Assembly: GCA_037957365.1 (NCBI GenBank)
Contig: JARHVA010000021.1
Span: forward strand, 1,431,001 to 1,495,000
Length of the DNA stretch: 64,000 nucleotides
Reading direction: 5' to 3'
Origin: Torreya grandis
Lineage: Eukaryota; Streptophyta; Pinopsida; Cupressales; Taxaceae
The notes beneath the pieces were generated by a model that saw only the letters and a list, made by a program, of their open reading frames with translations, ran no database searches and was not told the origin of the DNA. Positions 1 through 10,705 of this stretch are shown piece after piece (the first letter of the stretch is position 1; each line of letters begins with the position of its first letter). Position numbers and translations under genes: made by a program.

Positions 1-252
1 GTTCTTCATAGTGTCAAATATGAATGTTACTAGGGCTTGCACTATTTAATGGTTTAGAACTACCTATCCCTAACTTTCATATGTTTGATTCCAAACCCTT
101 GAATAATCTCATTTGAAAAAATATCAAACACCATGGTGCTTGTGTGATGTGTTTGTTAGTCGTATGCAACTATATTTAAATTTCTTAGGTTTAATTATAA
201 AGTTGTTCATCATTGTCTTTGGCTAAATGTAGATTAATCTTTAACAAGAAAT
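1..252. other. AT-rich upstream DNA, nothing recognised
   Basis: AT-rich sequence with no open frame or repeat that I can support. It leads into the gag-like remnant that follows. Confidence 0.4.
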
Positions 253-855
253 ATGAATTCTATGAATGCACTTAACATTGCCTTGAAAGTAAATAAAATT
301 GTTGCAAAAGATGTGCCTTCTTTGAATGATAATAATATAGATGGATGTCAAACACAAAATGTTCATGAATACGAAGATGAATATGATTATGGGATTGAAT
401 TAGAGGAACAAAATAAGGATGAGAACATTAATAATATTAAGAAACATGTTATATATAATCTTGTTAAGATATCTAGGATCACAAATGCATTGAAAAATGA
501 TGCCTATCAAAATCTACCTTATCATAAATTCATTTTGGAGATTCCTTCTAAACTTACTTATGTCTCTATTATTTTCACAACTCCTTCCCAAAATGCTACA
601 TTGTTGAATTCTAAATGTGTTTCTATTACTTTTCATTATTCTCAAATTGTAATTCCTTCAAATTCTCAACGTGTTTCACTTCCTTTTGAAGTCTTTGCAA
701 TGTATCAAAATGCTTACCAAATTCCTCTAGTTCAAGCATCACTTGCATATAATATTTCTCAAATTCCCCCAATGTTTTTAACCCTTCACTTATTTATTTC
801 ATTAAAATATATTCTACCACTTCACTTTCTATTTCTACACAAAATCATGAAATGA
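253..855 (+). pseudogene. 200-codon open frame of unknown function, probably mobile-element derived
   Basis: This is one of the longest uninterrupted frames in the window, and I do not recognise the product. The N-terminal 60 residues are acidic and Asn-rich. The middle and C-terminal parts are Ser/Pro/Ile-rich and end in a hydrophobic stretch of about 30 residues, which could simply be AT-rich noncoding sequence read through. No signal peptide or catalytic motif is visible. It lies 0.8-0.9 kb before a gag-type Cys/His motif on the same strand, so an early gag segment of a decayed LTR retrotransposon is my best guess. A random open frame in AT-rich DNA is the alternative. Confidence 0.25.
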
Positions 856-1368
856 CTACTATGATGCATACATTTTGTGATGTGTAACATAAAATTTCTC
901 AAAAGGCTCAAAAGTTAATTAGTAATGTCACTTATAATGATGTTCTTCTAAACCCCTTGGCTTACGAATTAATTTTATATCCATTTCAAATGGGATTTAT
1001 TGCTCTAAATTTTATATTGTTTAATGGAAAATGAGACCCTCATCATATTAGAGCTTTATACATGGCTCATGCTTATATTTTCCCATAACAATAAGTTGCT
1101 CACTGAGTTATTTCCAAGGAGCTTGAATGATTATGCACTTGACTAGTTATATAATTTGCCATGTGGATTCATTTTTAATAAATATAAGTACAAATGTAAC
1201 ATTTGCACACTTAGCTTAAGTTATACAAGAATACAATAAAAATATTAATGAATATATGATCCAACTCAATATTATAGTTATTATGATGATTTATCAACTG
1301 CCATATAGTGAGCTTCAAAGTATTTCTACCAACCGTCTACTATCAACTATCAAGGATAGAGTGACAAA

Positions 1369-2100
1369 GTGGATTTCAACACATCTAAATATTTTAATGA
1401 ACTTTGTCACGTGGCTAGTCACGTGGCTAAGTATTTTGAAGTCAAAATTTTATATGCTAATATGTTTAACCATGGGTCAAATGCTTTAAATTGTGTGAAA
1501 TTTAAAAACAAACAAATGGTTAAGAAAATAAGCAATGACCATGAGTTTTAACACGACAATGATGCTAAGAAGGTAGTTATTGCTAAAGAGCAACCATCTA
1601 AAAGGCTTGTGTTAATGATACCATAAAATGACTTGAAGAGGTCACTTTAATACAATATGATAAATTCAACTCCAACAAGGGAATTTGATACTTCAAGACC
1701 ATTACATAAATATTTTGATGCCAACACATATTGTGATTATCATATAATTCCAAAGCATTCCAAAAATAGATACATCACTTTGAAATACGAGATTGACGAT
1801 GATAAAAGTCAATTAGATGGGATACATACAAGCTCAAGCGTATTAATAAAATAATATAATCACAAGGGGCAATAAAATAATACAAATTTTAACATGCTAG
1901 ACAAACTAACGTATAAAAATGTGCCTATGGATTATAAACAACATCCACTTGATCGTTTTATTGGAGTATTTGATTCAATCAAGAACTTAAAAACATCTAT
2001 TCAAATCGTGTTTACTGAAGAAGATATCTTGCATGATAATTCATGTGAAGGATCATTAAATATAAGAGTATTCCTAAATGACAATGAAAAATATGGTTAA
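1369..2100 (+). pseudogene. Decayed gag-like fragment with Cys/His motif
   Basis: Short open pieces in different frames are separated by stops. The piece at 1657-1854 contains a Tyr-Cys-x2-His motif, a His seven residues further on, and then a Leu-Lys-x-Glu-Ile stretch. This is the spacing seen in the gag Cys/His knuckle of many plant Ty3/gypsy elements, where a final Cys would stand at the position now occupied by Tyr. The following piece (1894-2100) is acidic and unrecognised. I read this as an old gag remnant without intact LTRs. Family assignment is weak because only one motif supports it. Confidence 0.35.
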
Positions 2101-2109
2101 TGGTTGATA

Positions 2110-3470
2110 ATGAATTAATACTGAATATATGTATCGATCAATTTATTTATAACCTTGCACTTAACGTGATGGATCTAACATTAGTCTTATGTAGTGGCCA
2201 CAAGTCATTATTGGGATCAAGCATATGATTTTATTGCAAGGGAAACCCTTGATTGTATTATTTTGTCTATCAAAGTAGGAAAAAAGATAATTTAAACTTT
2301 AATATCATATGGTTCATGATATTAGGGATATAACTCTTTACTTGGTCAACCATGAACACATTAAATGCAAGAGATCCACTTTAATATACATCAATGTTTG
2401 AAACTTGGATATCAAGGTCAAGTAGTTACAATTCAAAGAGTTATTAAAATGTGTACTTCAGGGACATACATAAAATATAAATGCATAAGTTTATTTTAGC
2501 GAGTGTGTTCACAATATGCTATGTATCCAAGACAACAAAGAGAGAATAAAGAAAAACAATGTATCAGAGACATTAGTCATTGGAATAGTTACTCAGTGAA
2601 AAATCCGACAAACAAATATAATGATGATTTTCTATCCTTAGATTCACGGGTGTCACAATGACTTATACACACTGCTAGTGGTCTTCATGCTTCAACTTTC
2701 ACATCTTATGACAATTATCATGGACTTCCTATCATTATTAGTTATCTTTGCCAACCAATTTCTTTGCATGAACCTAAACACTCCCTATTTCTACAATGTA
2801 TTATATTACTTATAGTTATTTTAGTATTATATGTGGTTTACTATGTGTTAGGTTACATGCTTGTTGATTGCTTTATGTGTTACTTATGTATGATATATAT
2901 TCATATAATATTTACAAATATCATGTTTTGTAGTCAAATGTTGGTCTGAGCACATTATTGATTAGAGACTAATTCTTTATATCATCTCATGCATGCCAAT
3001 GGTTGTGTCGATTGAGTGTATGTCTAAGATGGTGTATCTGAATATTTGATCACTCAATAAAGACAATTATGTATTTGATAAATCTTTCTTCTCTAATAAA
3101 ATTTACATCAAAGACTACAATGATATATAAGTACGTGGATTGATAACTAAGGTGCATTATGTAATGCAACCATTTAAAAAGATATATAAGCATTGTTAGT
3201 GCTAAAAAAAACTATAAATAGTTATAAAATAAGACCCCTACAAAGAAAAAAAATTAAAATAATTGTTTTAACAATAAACATACATAAAATAAAAGGCATT
3301 AATGGGTGGAAAACTATTCGATTAATAAAATAAATTAGAATTATAGTACCCTTACGATACTATTAATATCTCATCACATATAATTTAAAATTTTAAAAGA
3401 AATAAATACTACACAAATTTAATGTGATAACTCTATTTTAAAAAGTTGAATCTATACAAAACAACATCTA
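2110..3470. other. AT-rich intergenic DNA, no gene seen
   Basis: Only short frames occur here, including a hydrophobic 61-codon frame at 2764-2949 that has no family features. I see no LTR border, tRNA or conserved exon. Confidence 0.4.
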
Positions 3471-3511
3471 AAGGGCTAGGTGGATTGGTAAGTTCTTAGC
3501 ATTTACTAAGA

Positions 3512-3659
3512 GGAGATCCAGGGTCAAAACTTTGGTGGTAAGTCACGTTGGGATAACGATAATAGACTACCTGACTCCATTGAAAGGAAATCCAAAGTCA
3601 AAACTTTATAAGTAAGTCACGTTAAGATAATGGTAATAGACTGCCCTAACTTCGTTAAG
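3512..3659. repeat. Two diverged 74-bp tandem units upstream of WDR12
   Basis: Units at 3512-3585 and 3586-3659 share the blocks GTCAAAACTTT, GTAAGTCACGTT and AATAGACT in the same order. The sequence just before the first unit (3475 onward, starting GGGCTAGGTGG) is weakly reminiscent of a Pol III A box, so a duplicated SINE-like fragment is possible. The array ends about 280 bp upstream of the WDR12 start codon. Confidence 0.6.
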
Positions 3660-3882
3660 TACGCGCCATAGACACGCCAACCTGATGACGATAATTCTTA
3701 AACCCTTAATCAAAATTAAAAACTAAAAAAAGGTTACCACCACCACCACCAAAACAACTTAGATTCCTAAACTTTTAAAAACATTCGTTTATTAAAACCA
3801 TATTTAATCTACCATCTAAAATCTGAACTGTTTGTTGAGTCTAAAGCCGGGTTGAAAGCATTCAACGATGCAGAGGTTTTGG

Positions 3883-3890
3883 TAGGGTTT
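3883..3890 (-). promoter_or_regulatory. Telo-box-like motif in the WDR12 leader/promoter
   Basis: The minus strand reads AAACCCTA, about 47 bp before the WDR12 ATG. AAACCCTA(A) telo-boxes are known near the start of plant genes for ribosomal proteins and ribosome biogenesis, which fits WDR12. The motif is short and could occur by chance; no TATA box was placed with confidence. Confidence 0.35.
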
Positions 3891-3936
3891 AAGATAAAAA
3901 TTTACAGCCCCAGTCAGCATAATAGATTGAAGCAGA

Positions 3937-4123
3937 ATGGAAGCTACACAAGAGAATGGTTATGGTAACGGCGGGCAGAAAATCGAGGAGTCTAGGCAGG
4001 TGCAGGTTCGATTCACAACAAAGCTGCCGCCCGATTTAAGAGTTCCTGCCACATCATTCGCCGTTCCTGCCAACCTCACCAGATATGGCCTCTCCGAAGT
4101 CATCAATACTCTTCTCGGCCGCG
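3937..4123 (+). CDS. WDR12: WDR12 homologue, exon 1 (N-terminus and start of NLE domain)
   Basis: WDR12 (yeast Ytm1) is a nucleolar WD40 protein of the PeBoW complex, with Pescadillo and BOP1, needed for processing of 60S ribosomal precursors. This exon encodes 62 residues plus one base. A hydrophilic leader of about 22 residues is followed by the start of the NLE domain, with the typical VQVRFTTKL strand and a Pro-rich loop leading to an NLTRYGLSEVINTLL helix. The ATG is preceded by an in-frame TGA at 3928-3930 and has A at -3 and G at +4, so this start is well supported. The exon ends in phase 1 at a GTGAGT donor. Family assignment rests on the NLE pattern and on the way exons 2-5 continue it in frame. 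Confidence 0.9.
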
Positions 4124-4656
4124 GTGAGTTTATTCACTCACACTCTTGATTTTCGTTTTCAATGATTTTAGCGCGTTCTTTGCCGTGCAAAATACAAAGA
4201 AACTGGGAAAAAACACTGTAATACCCTGCCATACTAATTTCCCTTACAGTAAAAACAATGCAATACTCTAACATGCTATTTTCCCTTTCAGAAATTCCAG
4301 AAGACAGTGGTGTTATATGGAATTGGCAGACAGAAAATGAGAAATTATTGACCAAAGGACTAGGAGACACATTTTGTTAGAAAGAACCGTGGTTAGAAGA
4401 ATACAATAACAGGCCTATTTTATCGGACTAGGACTTGGCCAATATACCAGCTTCAAATGCTTTTTCCTTTATTTTAAAGTGTTAATGCATCGAGCAGCAA
4501 GTCTCCCGAGTCAAGTCAGCTGGACACGCTAGGGCGCACTTGCCTCCAGCAGCAGCGAGTTTTCGTGAGACTTGCAGACTCGAAAAACTATGCTACCAAT
4601 TTTCTTATTAACATAAAATGTAGAATTTCTGATACACGGAGATTTGTACACGATTG

Positions 4657-4743
4657 CTATTGACTATGGTAACTATATGTACAAACTATTGGCTATGGTA
4701 ACTATATGTATAAGCTATTAACTATGATAACTATATGTACAAA
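4657..4743. repeat. Three tandem 29-bp units
   Basis: Units at 4657-4685, 4686-4714 and 4715-4743 all contain CTATGRTAACTATATGTA. They differ at only a few bases. No function is evident. Confidence 0.8.
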
Positions 4744-4820
4744 TGTAAGGGTACAATGGTCATACAATCTACCCCTTTACGCACTTGTTCTAAGAACAAT
4801 CCACACTTTGGAAACCATAG

Positions 4821-4930
4821 GGGAGGGTAGCTCAGTGGAAGAGTTTGCTCCAGCATGCTGATGGAATGTCCTAGGTTCAAGTCTCATCAGTTTAACTTTA
4901 GGGTATCATGATTCACAGGATCCAGCAGGC
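4821..4930 (+). mobile_element. tRNA-derived SINE-like unit with Pol III A and B boxes
   Basis: An exact plant-type A box, TAGCTCAGTGG, lies at 4828-4838. A B box, GGTTCAAGTCT, lies at 4874-4884. Their 46-bp start-to-start spacing is that of an internal tRNA promoter, and the head begins GGGAGGG, as in plant tRNA-derived SINEs. The T-arm bases do not pair properly and no acceptor stem closes, so this is not a working tRNA gene. The 3' end of the element is uncertain; I see no clear tail or target duplication. Confidence 0.6.
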
Positions 4931-5108
4931 CCGCAGATGGCATCACAGTTTTTAAAGATTCATGCTTCAAGAGTTACACATATAGCAGAGTCACAGACTG
5001 ACTGCAGAATGAAATAAGACGAAAATGCTGAGTTTAGGTTTTTGTAAACCCTAAATTACGAATTTCAACAAATTTAATCCCGATTTTTTTAAATATATTT
5101 GCTTTTCG

Positions 5109-5146
5109 AATTCGTCATTTAATTCGTATGAATTAAACGACGAATT
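5109..5146. repeat. Near-perfect 17-bp inverted repeat (hairpin)
   Basis: Arms at 5109-5125 and 5130-5146 pair at 16 of 17 positions around a 4-base loop. The motif AATTCGTC recurs several times in the next 60 bp. It may be the core of a small foldback element or a subterminal array; no borders were found. Confidence 0.6.
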
Positions 5147-5631
5147 TTTTATGACTCATTAAAATTCGTCGAATTTCAAAAATTTTCAATGAAATTCGTC
5201 AAATGTGCCCGAGGAGCCAATATATTCCTCTTGAGACATGTGACCTGCTCTACTTGCTTCCCTGTGTGGACACATATTTGCCTTTCTTGTCTTGAATTGG
5301 ATTTCTGCCATGATTTAGTGCCTGGAAATGCCATCATTTTAGTATTTTTGATATCATGATTAGGTGAATCTTCCAGCAGCTTAAAGCGAAAGATTGCTGT
5401 CCACTATTCTAGCAGATCAGGTACAGCAGATAATATCAACTTTTCTACATTTAACAACAATTAATATCAGAAAAACTTGTTCAATTCTCCTCCTTATAGG
5501 AGCTTTCAGTTCTGATAGGTGTTTCCTTATACAATTTTAAATTAATTGCCAAGGTCATATCCCAGTAGATTAAAGAATGTGTTATCTTCTAGCTAGGAGT
5601 TGAAGGATTTAAATATTTGGCCCTCTCATCT

Positions 5632-6045
5632 TTACATTCTAACACCTCTGTTAGCAAAATATTCTGCTACTCTGTTTCCAGTCCTTGTATGCATAGGGGA
5701 AGGTTGATTCAGGGTGTTCAGAAGATATGTAATATACTGGATGACTGTTAAACGTCCGGATTTGACATTCTCCCTTGGGTACAACACTGATGATAAGTTG
5801 GGAGTTGCCTTAATGTCGATGTTAAGACTGATGATTCTATAAAGTAATGTGAAGGCTAGAGAGAGAGGCGTTAGCCTCAGCCATGCTGTTAGTTCTATGG
5901 CCATAGTCTTCAAATAAGTTGATAGGTCTACCATCATGATCTATAAAGACATCAGTTCCTCCGCTAGACTGGTATTACCATTAACAGCCCCATCAAAATT
6001 GAATTTCAATCTGCCTTCTTTGTGTTGGTGGGGGGCAGAGTGGGG
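5632..6045 (-). pseudogene. LINE-type RNase H domain remnant
   Basis: Read on the minus strand, a frame starting near 6030 gives a KFNFDGAVNGN motif. This is the first catalytic-Asp strand of the RNase H domain found at the C-terminus of many plant LINE reverse transcriptases. After a stop the domain continues at 5632-5937 and ends with HTRTGNRVAEYFANRGV, matching the His-x4-Gly-Asn-x-Val-Ala terminal segment of that family. The reverse transcriptase part is not recognisable; 6050-6470 may be its decayed linker. In-frame stops make this a pseudogene inside intron 1, antisense to WDR12. Confidence 0.6.
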
Positions 6046-6049
6046 CGGG

Positions 6050-8892
6050 GCGGCTGCGGTCCTTTAAGTTAAAGTAGGAGTAGTCTTAGTCACAACCCCA
6101 TTATTAGGGATACAATGAATGGCCTGTGTCCAGTTGCTGGCAATGATTCAATCTGAAGGATAAATGAAGAGTTTTTTTGGCAGTCATGCCTGGATCGGTT
6201 ATGTCATAGAGGCCTCAGTTCTTCAGATAATTATTTCTGAAGAAACAATCTCGTTATCAAAGATTCTCAAGTTCTTCTCCAATTAAAGAGTAAAGTGACT
6301 ATTGAAGCAGACAACCTCTCAATCTATCTAAGGACGAGTAATTTGAATCACATAGGCCATGATTTGATCCAAGCAGAGATTTTTGGGGTTGATGTAGGAG
6401 CATCAGCCTGAAAGCTACCAAGGATACTGCAAGAGCATTGAGATAAGTGTAAGTCTTCATCCAATTATGTCACTCAACATTAAAGTTGCATGAATGAGAA
6501 TGATTGTGCACCATTGAAAATGTAAACATGCATGAAAGAGTATTTGGAGGTAATTCTATTCTAGAGAATGTTTGTGTGTGTATAGGATTCATAGTTACCA
6601 TGTTGGAAAATTTCGGGTCATTCAAAAGGGGAATTCTCTTTTTATATTTTAATTTTTTACTAAGCTTGAAGTTTGGAAGTTCAGAAGTTTGCAAAAAGTC
6701 TGGTTCGGTTCGGTTTTGAAAATTTGCAAATTTAAAAAATATATAAAAAACAACTATAAAGTTATACCTATAAGACTATAACTTAAAAAAACAAAACAAT
6801 ACAAACTTTAAGCTTAGTAAAAATTAAAATAAAATAAATACAAACTATTAAGTAAATAGTAATAGAAAGTCAAACAAAAATAATTATAATCTTAAACTAG
6901 TTAATAACTTAAGTTATTAAATACTAATAATAACAGAATATTAGTTTTTTTTAAGTTTTAAACTAAATATAAATTATAAAAAACTTACTCAATATAAAAT
7001 TGTATGTCATGCTCTAATGGTTATTGAGGAAAAAGCCTTTTCCCTTGACTTTGTATAAATTGTTCGCTCTAACGAAGAGCACATAAAATAATAGTACAGC
7101 GAAATTCGGTCCACCAAATATAGCACAACCTTATTCAATTTTCATCTGAGAAATTGCAGCAAAGTAAAATGCTGTCCCAGCCCTAGCTCAAACATTCGCC
7201 AACAAATGATTCCAGATTTGTTTGCATTCTTGTTCTGCACAGCACAGGGTTTATTTAGATTCGTGTTTTGCACAACTGGAAGCCTGGAGTATCGTTCTAC
7301 ATTCCATTTACCGTTTGTGTCCCTGTTGGGGCCTTGCTGTTCTCTTTTTTCCTTTGGTTGTGCCACTGTTTTGACTCTGAGTTTTCATTTTTTTCCTTCG
7401 GCCTTTTGTTATTTTTGTTTTAAGCTTTTTTAGGGTTTCTTAAGTGCCTAACTTACCGAAATTACCTAAAAGAATTTGCTCCGAATCGAATATTGACCAA
7501 GTTCAAATGAACTTGGTAACTATGATAGGATTAGAGAAAAATAAGGTAGAGAATAAAGATAAAAAGGGAGGATAAAATAAAGGAAAGAGATAGAGGATAA
7601 AACAAATATATTTAATTTTTATTTATGGCAGAGTTTGTATTTAGAAATTCAGATGTAACCCACTCTATATAAAAGGATGAGATTTAATTGTGTGGCGAAC
7701 AAAAGCTTGCATTTGAGAGAGAGAAAGTATAGTCAAATTTTCTCTCTTGAAAAATTTGTGCTTCTGAGCTGATTTCTTTGTGCTTTTATATTGTTGTGCA
7801 TGCTCTTTTTAAGTTCTTGTAGCTTCTTACTGCATTAGGGAGAGAAACCAATCTAAGACAAACTTTAGAAAACAAACAATTCCAAATATTTTCAGACTAG
7901 GTGCAAACGAGAAGTAAATGATTCACAGTTTCTTCTTGCTGAAGACAAAGAGGGTAGTGTGAAGACCTCTTAAAGATTCTCTTGGCTAATTTTTCTCGGG
8001 TAAGGATGTGATTTTGAGCTGCAAGTGATCCAAATTGGATCATTGAGTGTTAGCAAAATTAGCTAACTAATCCACTATTCTCAAGAAGACTAAGTCTGTA
8101 ATTTGTAACACTCTCTAGTGCTCTTGTTTTGAGGAGTTTCAGTCAAGAATCAAGAAGAATAGACGGTCTAGGGGTCTATAGAGGTAGAGCCATGTTAGAG
8201 GTGTTCTAGACACCTTAGATGTGGAGTTTAGTTGAAATGGGTTTATGTTAAAATCAATGTTTTGTTTGCGGTCACACAAGTGCTAGTGTATGTAGGGGAT
8301 GGTTGTGTAACAATCAGTTGTCAAGTGAGGGTTTTGTCCTGCACAGAGCAATAGTTTTGCAGACAATGAATGGGCAAAGAAATGACTACAAATGGTGTCC
8401 CTTTCTCTTCTGATTCTTTTGAACTTCCTCTTTGAGCTTCTCAAGATATAAAACAAGTATAGATACACTTTCATGGGTCATTGTAAAGCATGTCATTGAT
8501 TCCTAGTAGTTCTTTCTTCTTGGTTGAGTGCATTAGGAGTTGTGTAATAGGGAAGTGGAGATGAGCAAGTTGTAGAGCTTGTATGGATGTTTGGGCATGT
8601 AGTTATTATGAACGATGTCCATGACGGCCGGATAAGGGCAGTAAATTTGTAACAAAATAAGGAGATAGTGGCAAGAGGATGCATGTATTCACTCTTTTGG
8701 AGTTTTCCCCACATTGGGTTTCTCCAAGGTTAACTTTTTCTTGTTCAATTATGTCAATGTTATTTTTAATATATTCTTGCTGTTCTTTCATGCAAATTCT
8801 TTCTTTGCAGTTTTGTATTGAACAATTCAATTTAAAGCACAAAGAAGTTTGTTTTGTGTGGAATACATAAGAAAAAAAGTTAATTGATCAAG
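6050..8892. other. Intron sequence without recognised genes; possible LTR area near 7.6-8.9 kb
   Basis: The first part is AT-rich with only small overlapping frames. Around 7668-7690 there is a TATA-like CTATATAAAAGG followed by a purine run of GAGAGAGAAAG. Because a primer-binding site lies at 8966, this may be the promoter of a decayed 5' LTR. I could not find a matching second LTR, so it is not called as one. Confidence 0.35.
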
Positions 8893-8965
8893 TTGTGTTA
8901 GGAACAATTAAGATTCGTGTTGATGAATTAAATAATGGAATATCTATACTAATTATAGATCGGAT

Positions 8966-8977
8966 TGGTATCAGAGC
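8966..8977 (+). other. Retrotransposon primer-binding site (tRNA-iMet type)
   Basis: TGGTATCAGAGC is the standard plant LTR-retrotransposon site complementary to the 3' end of initiator tRNA-Met. It precedes gag-like sequence on the same strand. Confidence 0.75.
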
Positions 8978-9099
8978 AGGTTCTATTCCTTTTTTGTGTG
9001 GTATTGTTGTGGTGTGACCATCTTTACATATTTATGCATGTTACTAGAGCAACTAGTGCCAGTGGAAAACATGTCTTGGTTCCTTTGAAGCAAGAGACA

Positions 9100-10596
9100 T
9101 CCTTATAAAAGTAGGATAGAGAAGTGAGAATCATAGCTTATGAAGATAGAGGATACCTTTAGACGATGGAATAAAGGTTCAACAAATTGGAAGAGGATGT
9201 TGCAAACATTTCTTAATCCATGGGAAATCTTGATCATTGGTTAATGCAATTAGAGGTATATTTCAATTTACATCAAATTACTGAAAAAGAGCAAATTTTC
9301 TTTACAAGATTGAAGCTAATTAGTCATGCTTTAACTTGGTTTAAAAGTTATGTTCATTTCGTCGTTATGAAAAAACTACCACCAATTTCTAAATGAGATT
9401 AATTTAAAGTATTGATTAAGAAATAATTTTATTCTATTTGTTATGAGGAGGAAAATTTTATTAATTGACAATATTTTAGGCAAAAACAAGGTCAAAATGT
9501 GTCAGATTCTAAAAGCGAATTTTACAAGAAGGTAGTCCAAATCGGTAAAGACATGTTGGATCATGACATCTTGATTAAGGATGTTGGAGGCATCCATAAT
9601 CTTTTTAGGAGGCTAAGCCTAAGGATATTGACAAGGTTTGTGTTCAAGCCCATTTTGTTGACATGGACAAGAAAAAGTGTCTCTGTCTTCAAATGTTCCA
9701 AAACAATAAGGTGGTTCCAAGCCAAAAGGGAAAGGTAAGCATAATGCTACTACTACTTTTGCTAAGAAGGATTCAAAAAAACATTGCGGGTATTGTGATG
9801 TTGATGGCCATATAGATAAGACTTGTTGGAAATTACATCTGGGATTGTAGCCATTTAAGAACAAATATATAAGGCTATGACTTGTTTTGAAGGAAAAGAG
9901 GTTGGGTGTAGCTTCGATGTGTATGAGAGGATTTATTTTACTTTGGAGTGCAAGAAGTGGAGTAATTAGGTCATGTGGTGTCACATGAAGGTGTCAAGGT
10001 GGACCCTAAGAAGATAGTAGTAGTAACAGAATGGCCAAGACCTGAAAACATCAAAAGTTTGAGGGTATTCTTGGGTCCAACAGGTTACTATAGAATATTT
10101 GTTGGCAACTATGATTGAATTTCTGCAACTTTGACAACTTTGTTGACGAAGGATTCCTTTTAATGGTTGGAGGCAGCCACCCAAGTATTCCAACAACTCA
10201 GAGTCTCTAACTTCCACATGTGTTCTAGCTACCCCAAATTGTTATAGAACATTTGTGGTAGAATGTGATGTTTTTGTACAAGGCATTGGTGCAGTGTTGT
10301 TGCAAGAAGGGTGCCCCTGAGCGTTTGAGAGTAGATAACTCAAATAAAAGAATTTGGTGAGGCCCACATATGAGAAGGAAATGTTAGCTATCATCCATGT
10401 GGTCAAACGCTGACAACAATACCTCATGAGTAGGCTAAAGTCAAGACAGATCATGAGAGCCTCAAGTATTTTTTGGAGATGCGATTCCCATCTAAAGAGC
10501 AACAAAAATGAGTAACCAAAATGCTTGGTTATGACTTCAAAATCATTTCAAGAAGGGAAAGGAGAATATCATTGCTGATGCTCTTTCTTGATAGGA
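9100..10596 (+). pseudogene. Internally deleted Ty3/gypsy gag-pol remnant
   Basis: Order on the plus strand: a retrotransposon gag segment at about 9215-9400, reading as a helical LEVYFNLHQITEKEQI-type stretch; a Cys/His knuckle at about 9778-9845 (HCGYCDVDGHIDKTCWKLH); then, with no protease or reverse transcriptase core, the connection end of reverse transcriptase at about 9955-10110 (LGHVVSHEGVKVDPKKI and FLGPTGYYRIFV). RNase H-like sequence follows at 10110-10590, with TDHESLKYFLEMR and a final GKENIIADALS-type motif. Many stops and frameshifts interrupt it. The jump from knuckle to connection domain implies loss of roughly 1.5-2 kb. Integrase was not recognised downstream. Confidence 0.8.
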
Positions 10597-10705
10597 GGCA
10601 ACAAGACTGTTTGTGTTGATTATGTAAGAAAACAAGCTGTGTTGGGAACAATTAAGACTCTTGTTGATGAGTTAAGTAATACAATATTGTTATTAATTAT
10701 GGATC

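Noticed and set aside
4821..4892. A functional tRNA gene
   Set aside because: The A and B boxes are good, but the T-arm does not pair and no acceptor stem closes, so it is only tRNA-derived.
7206..7433. A small protein gene (75 codons, Phe/Cys-rich)
   Set aside because: Composition is that of T-rich intron DNA, there is an equally long frame on the other strand, and no conserved motif is seen.
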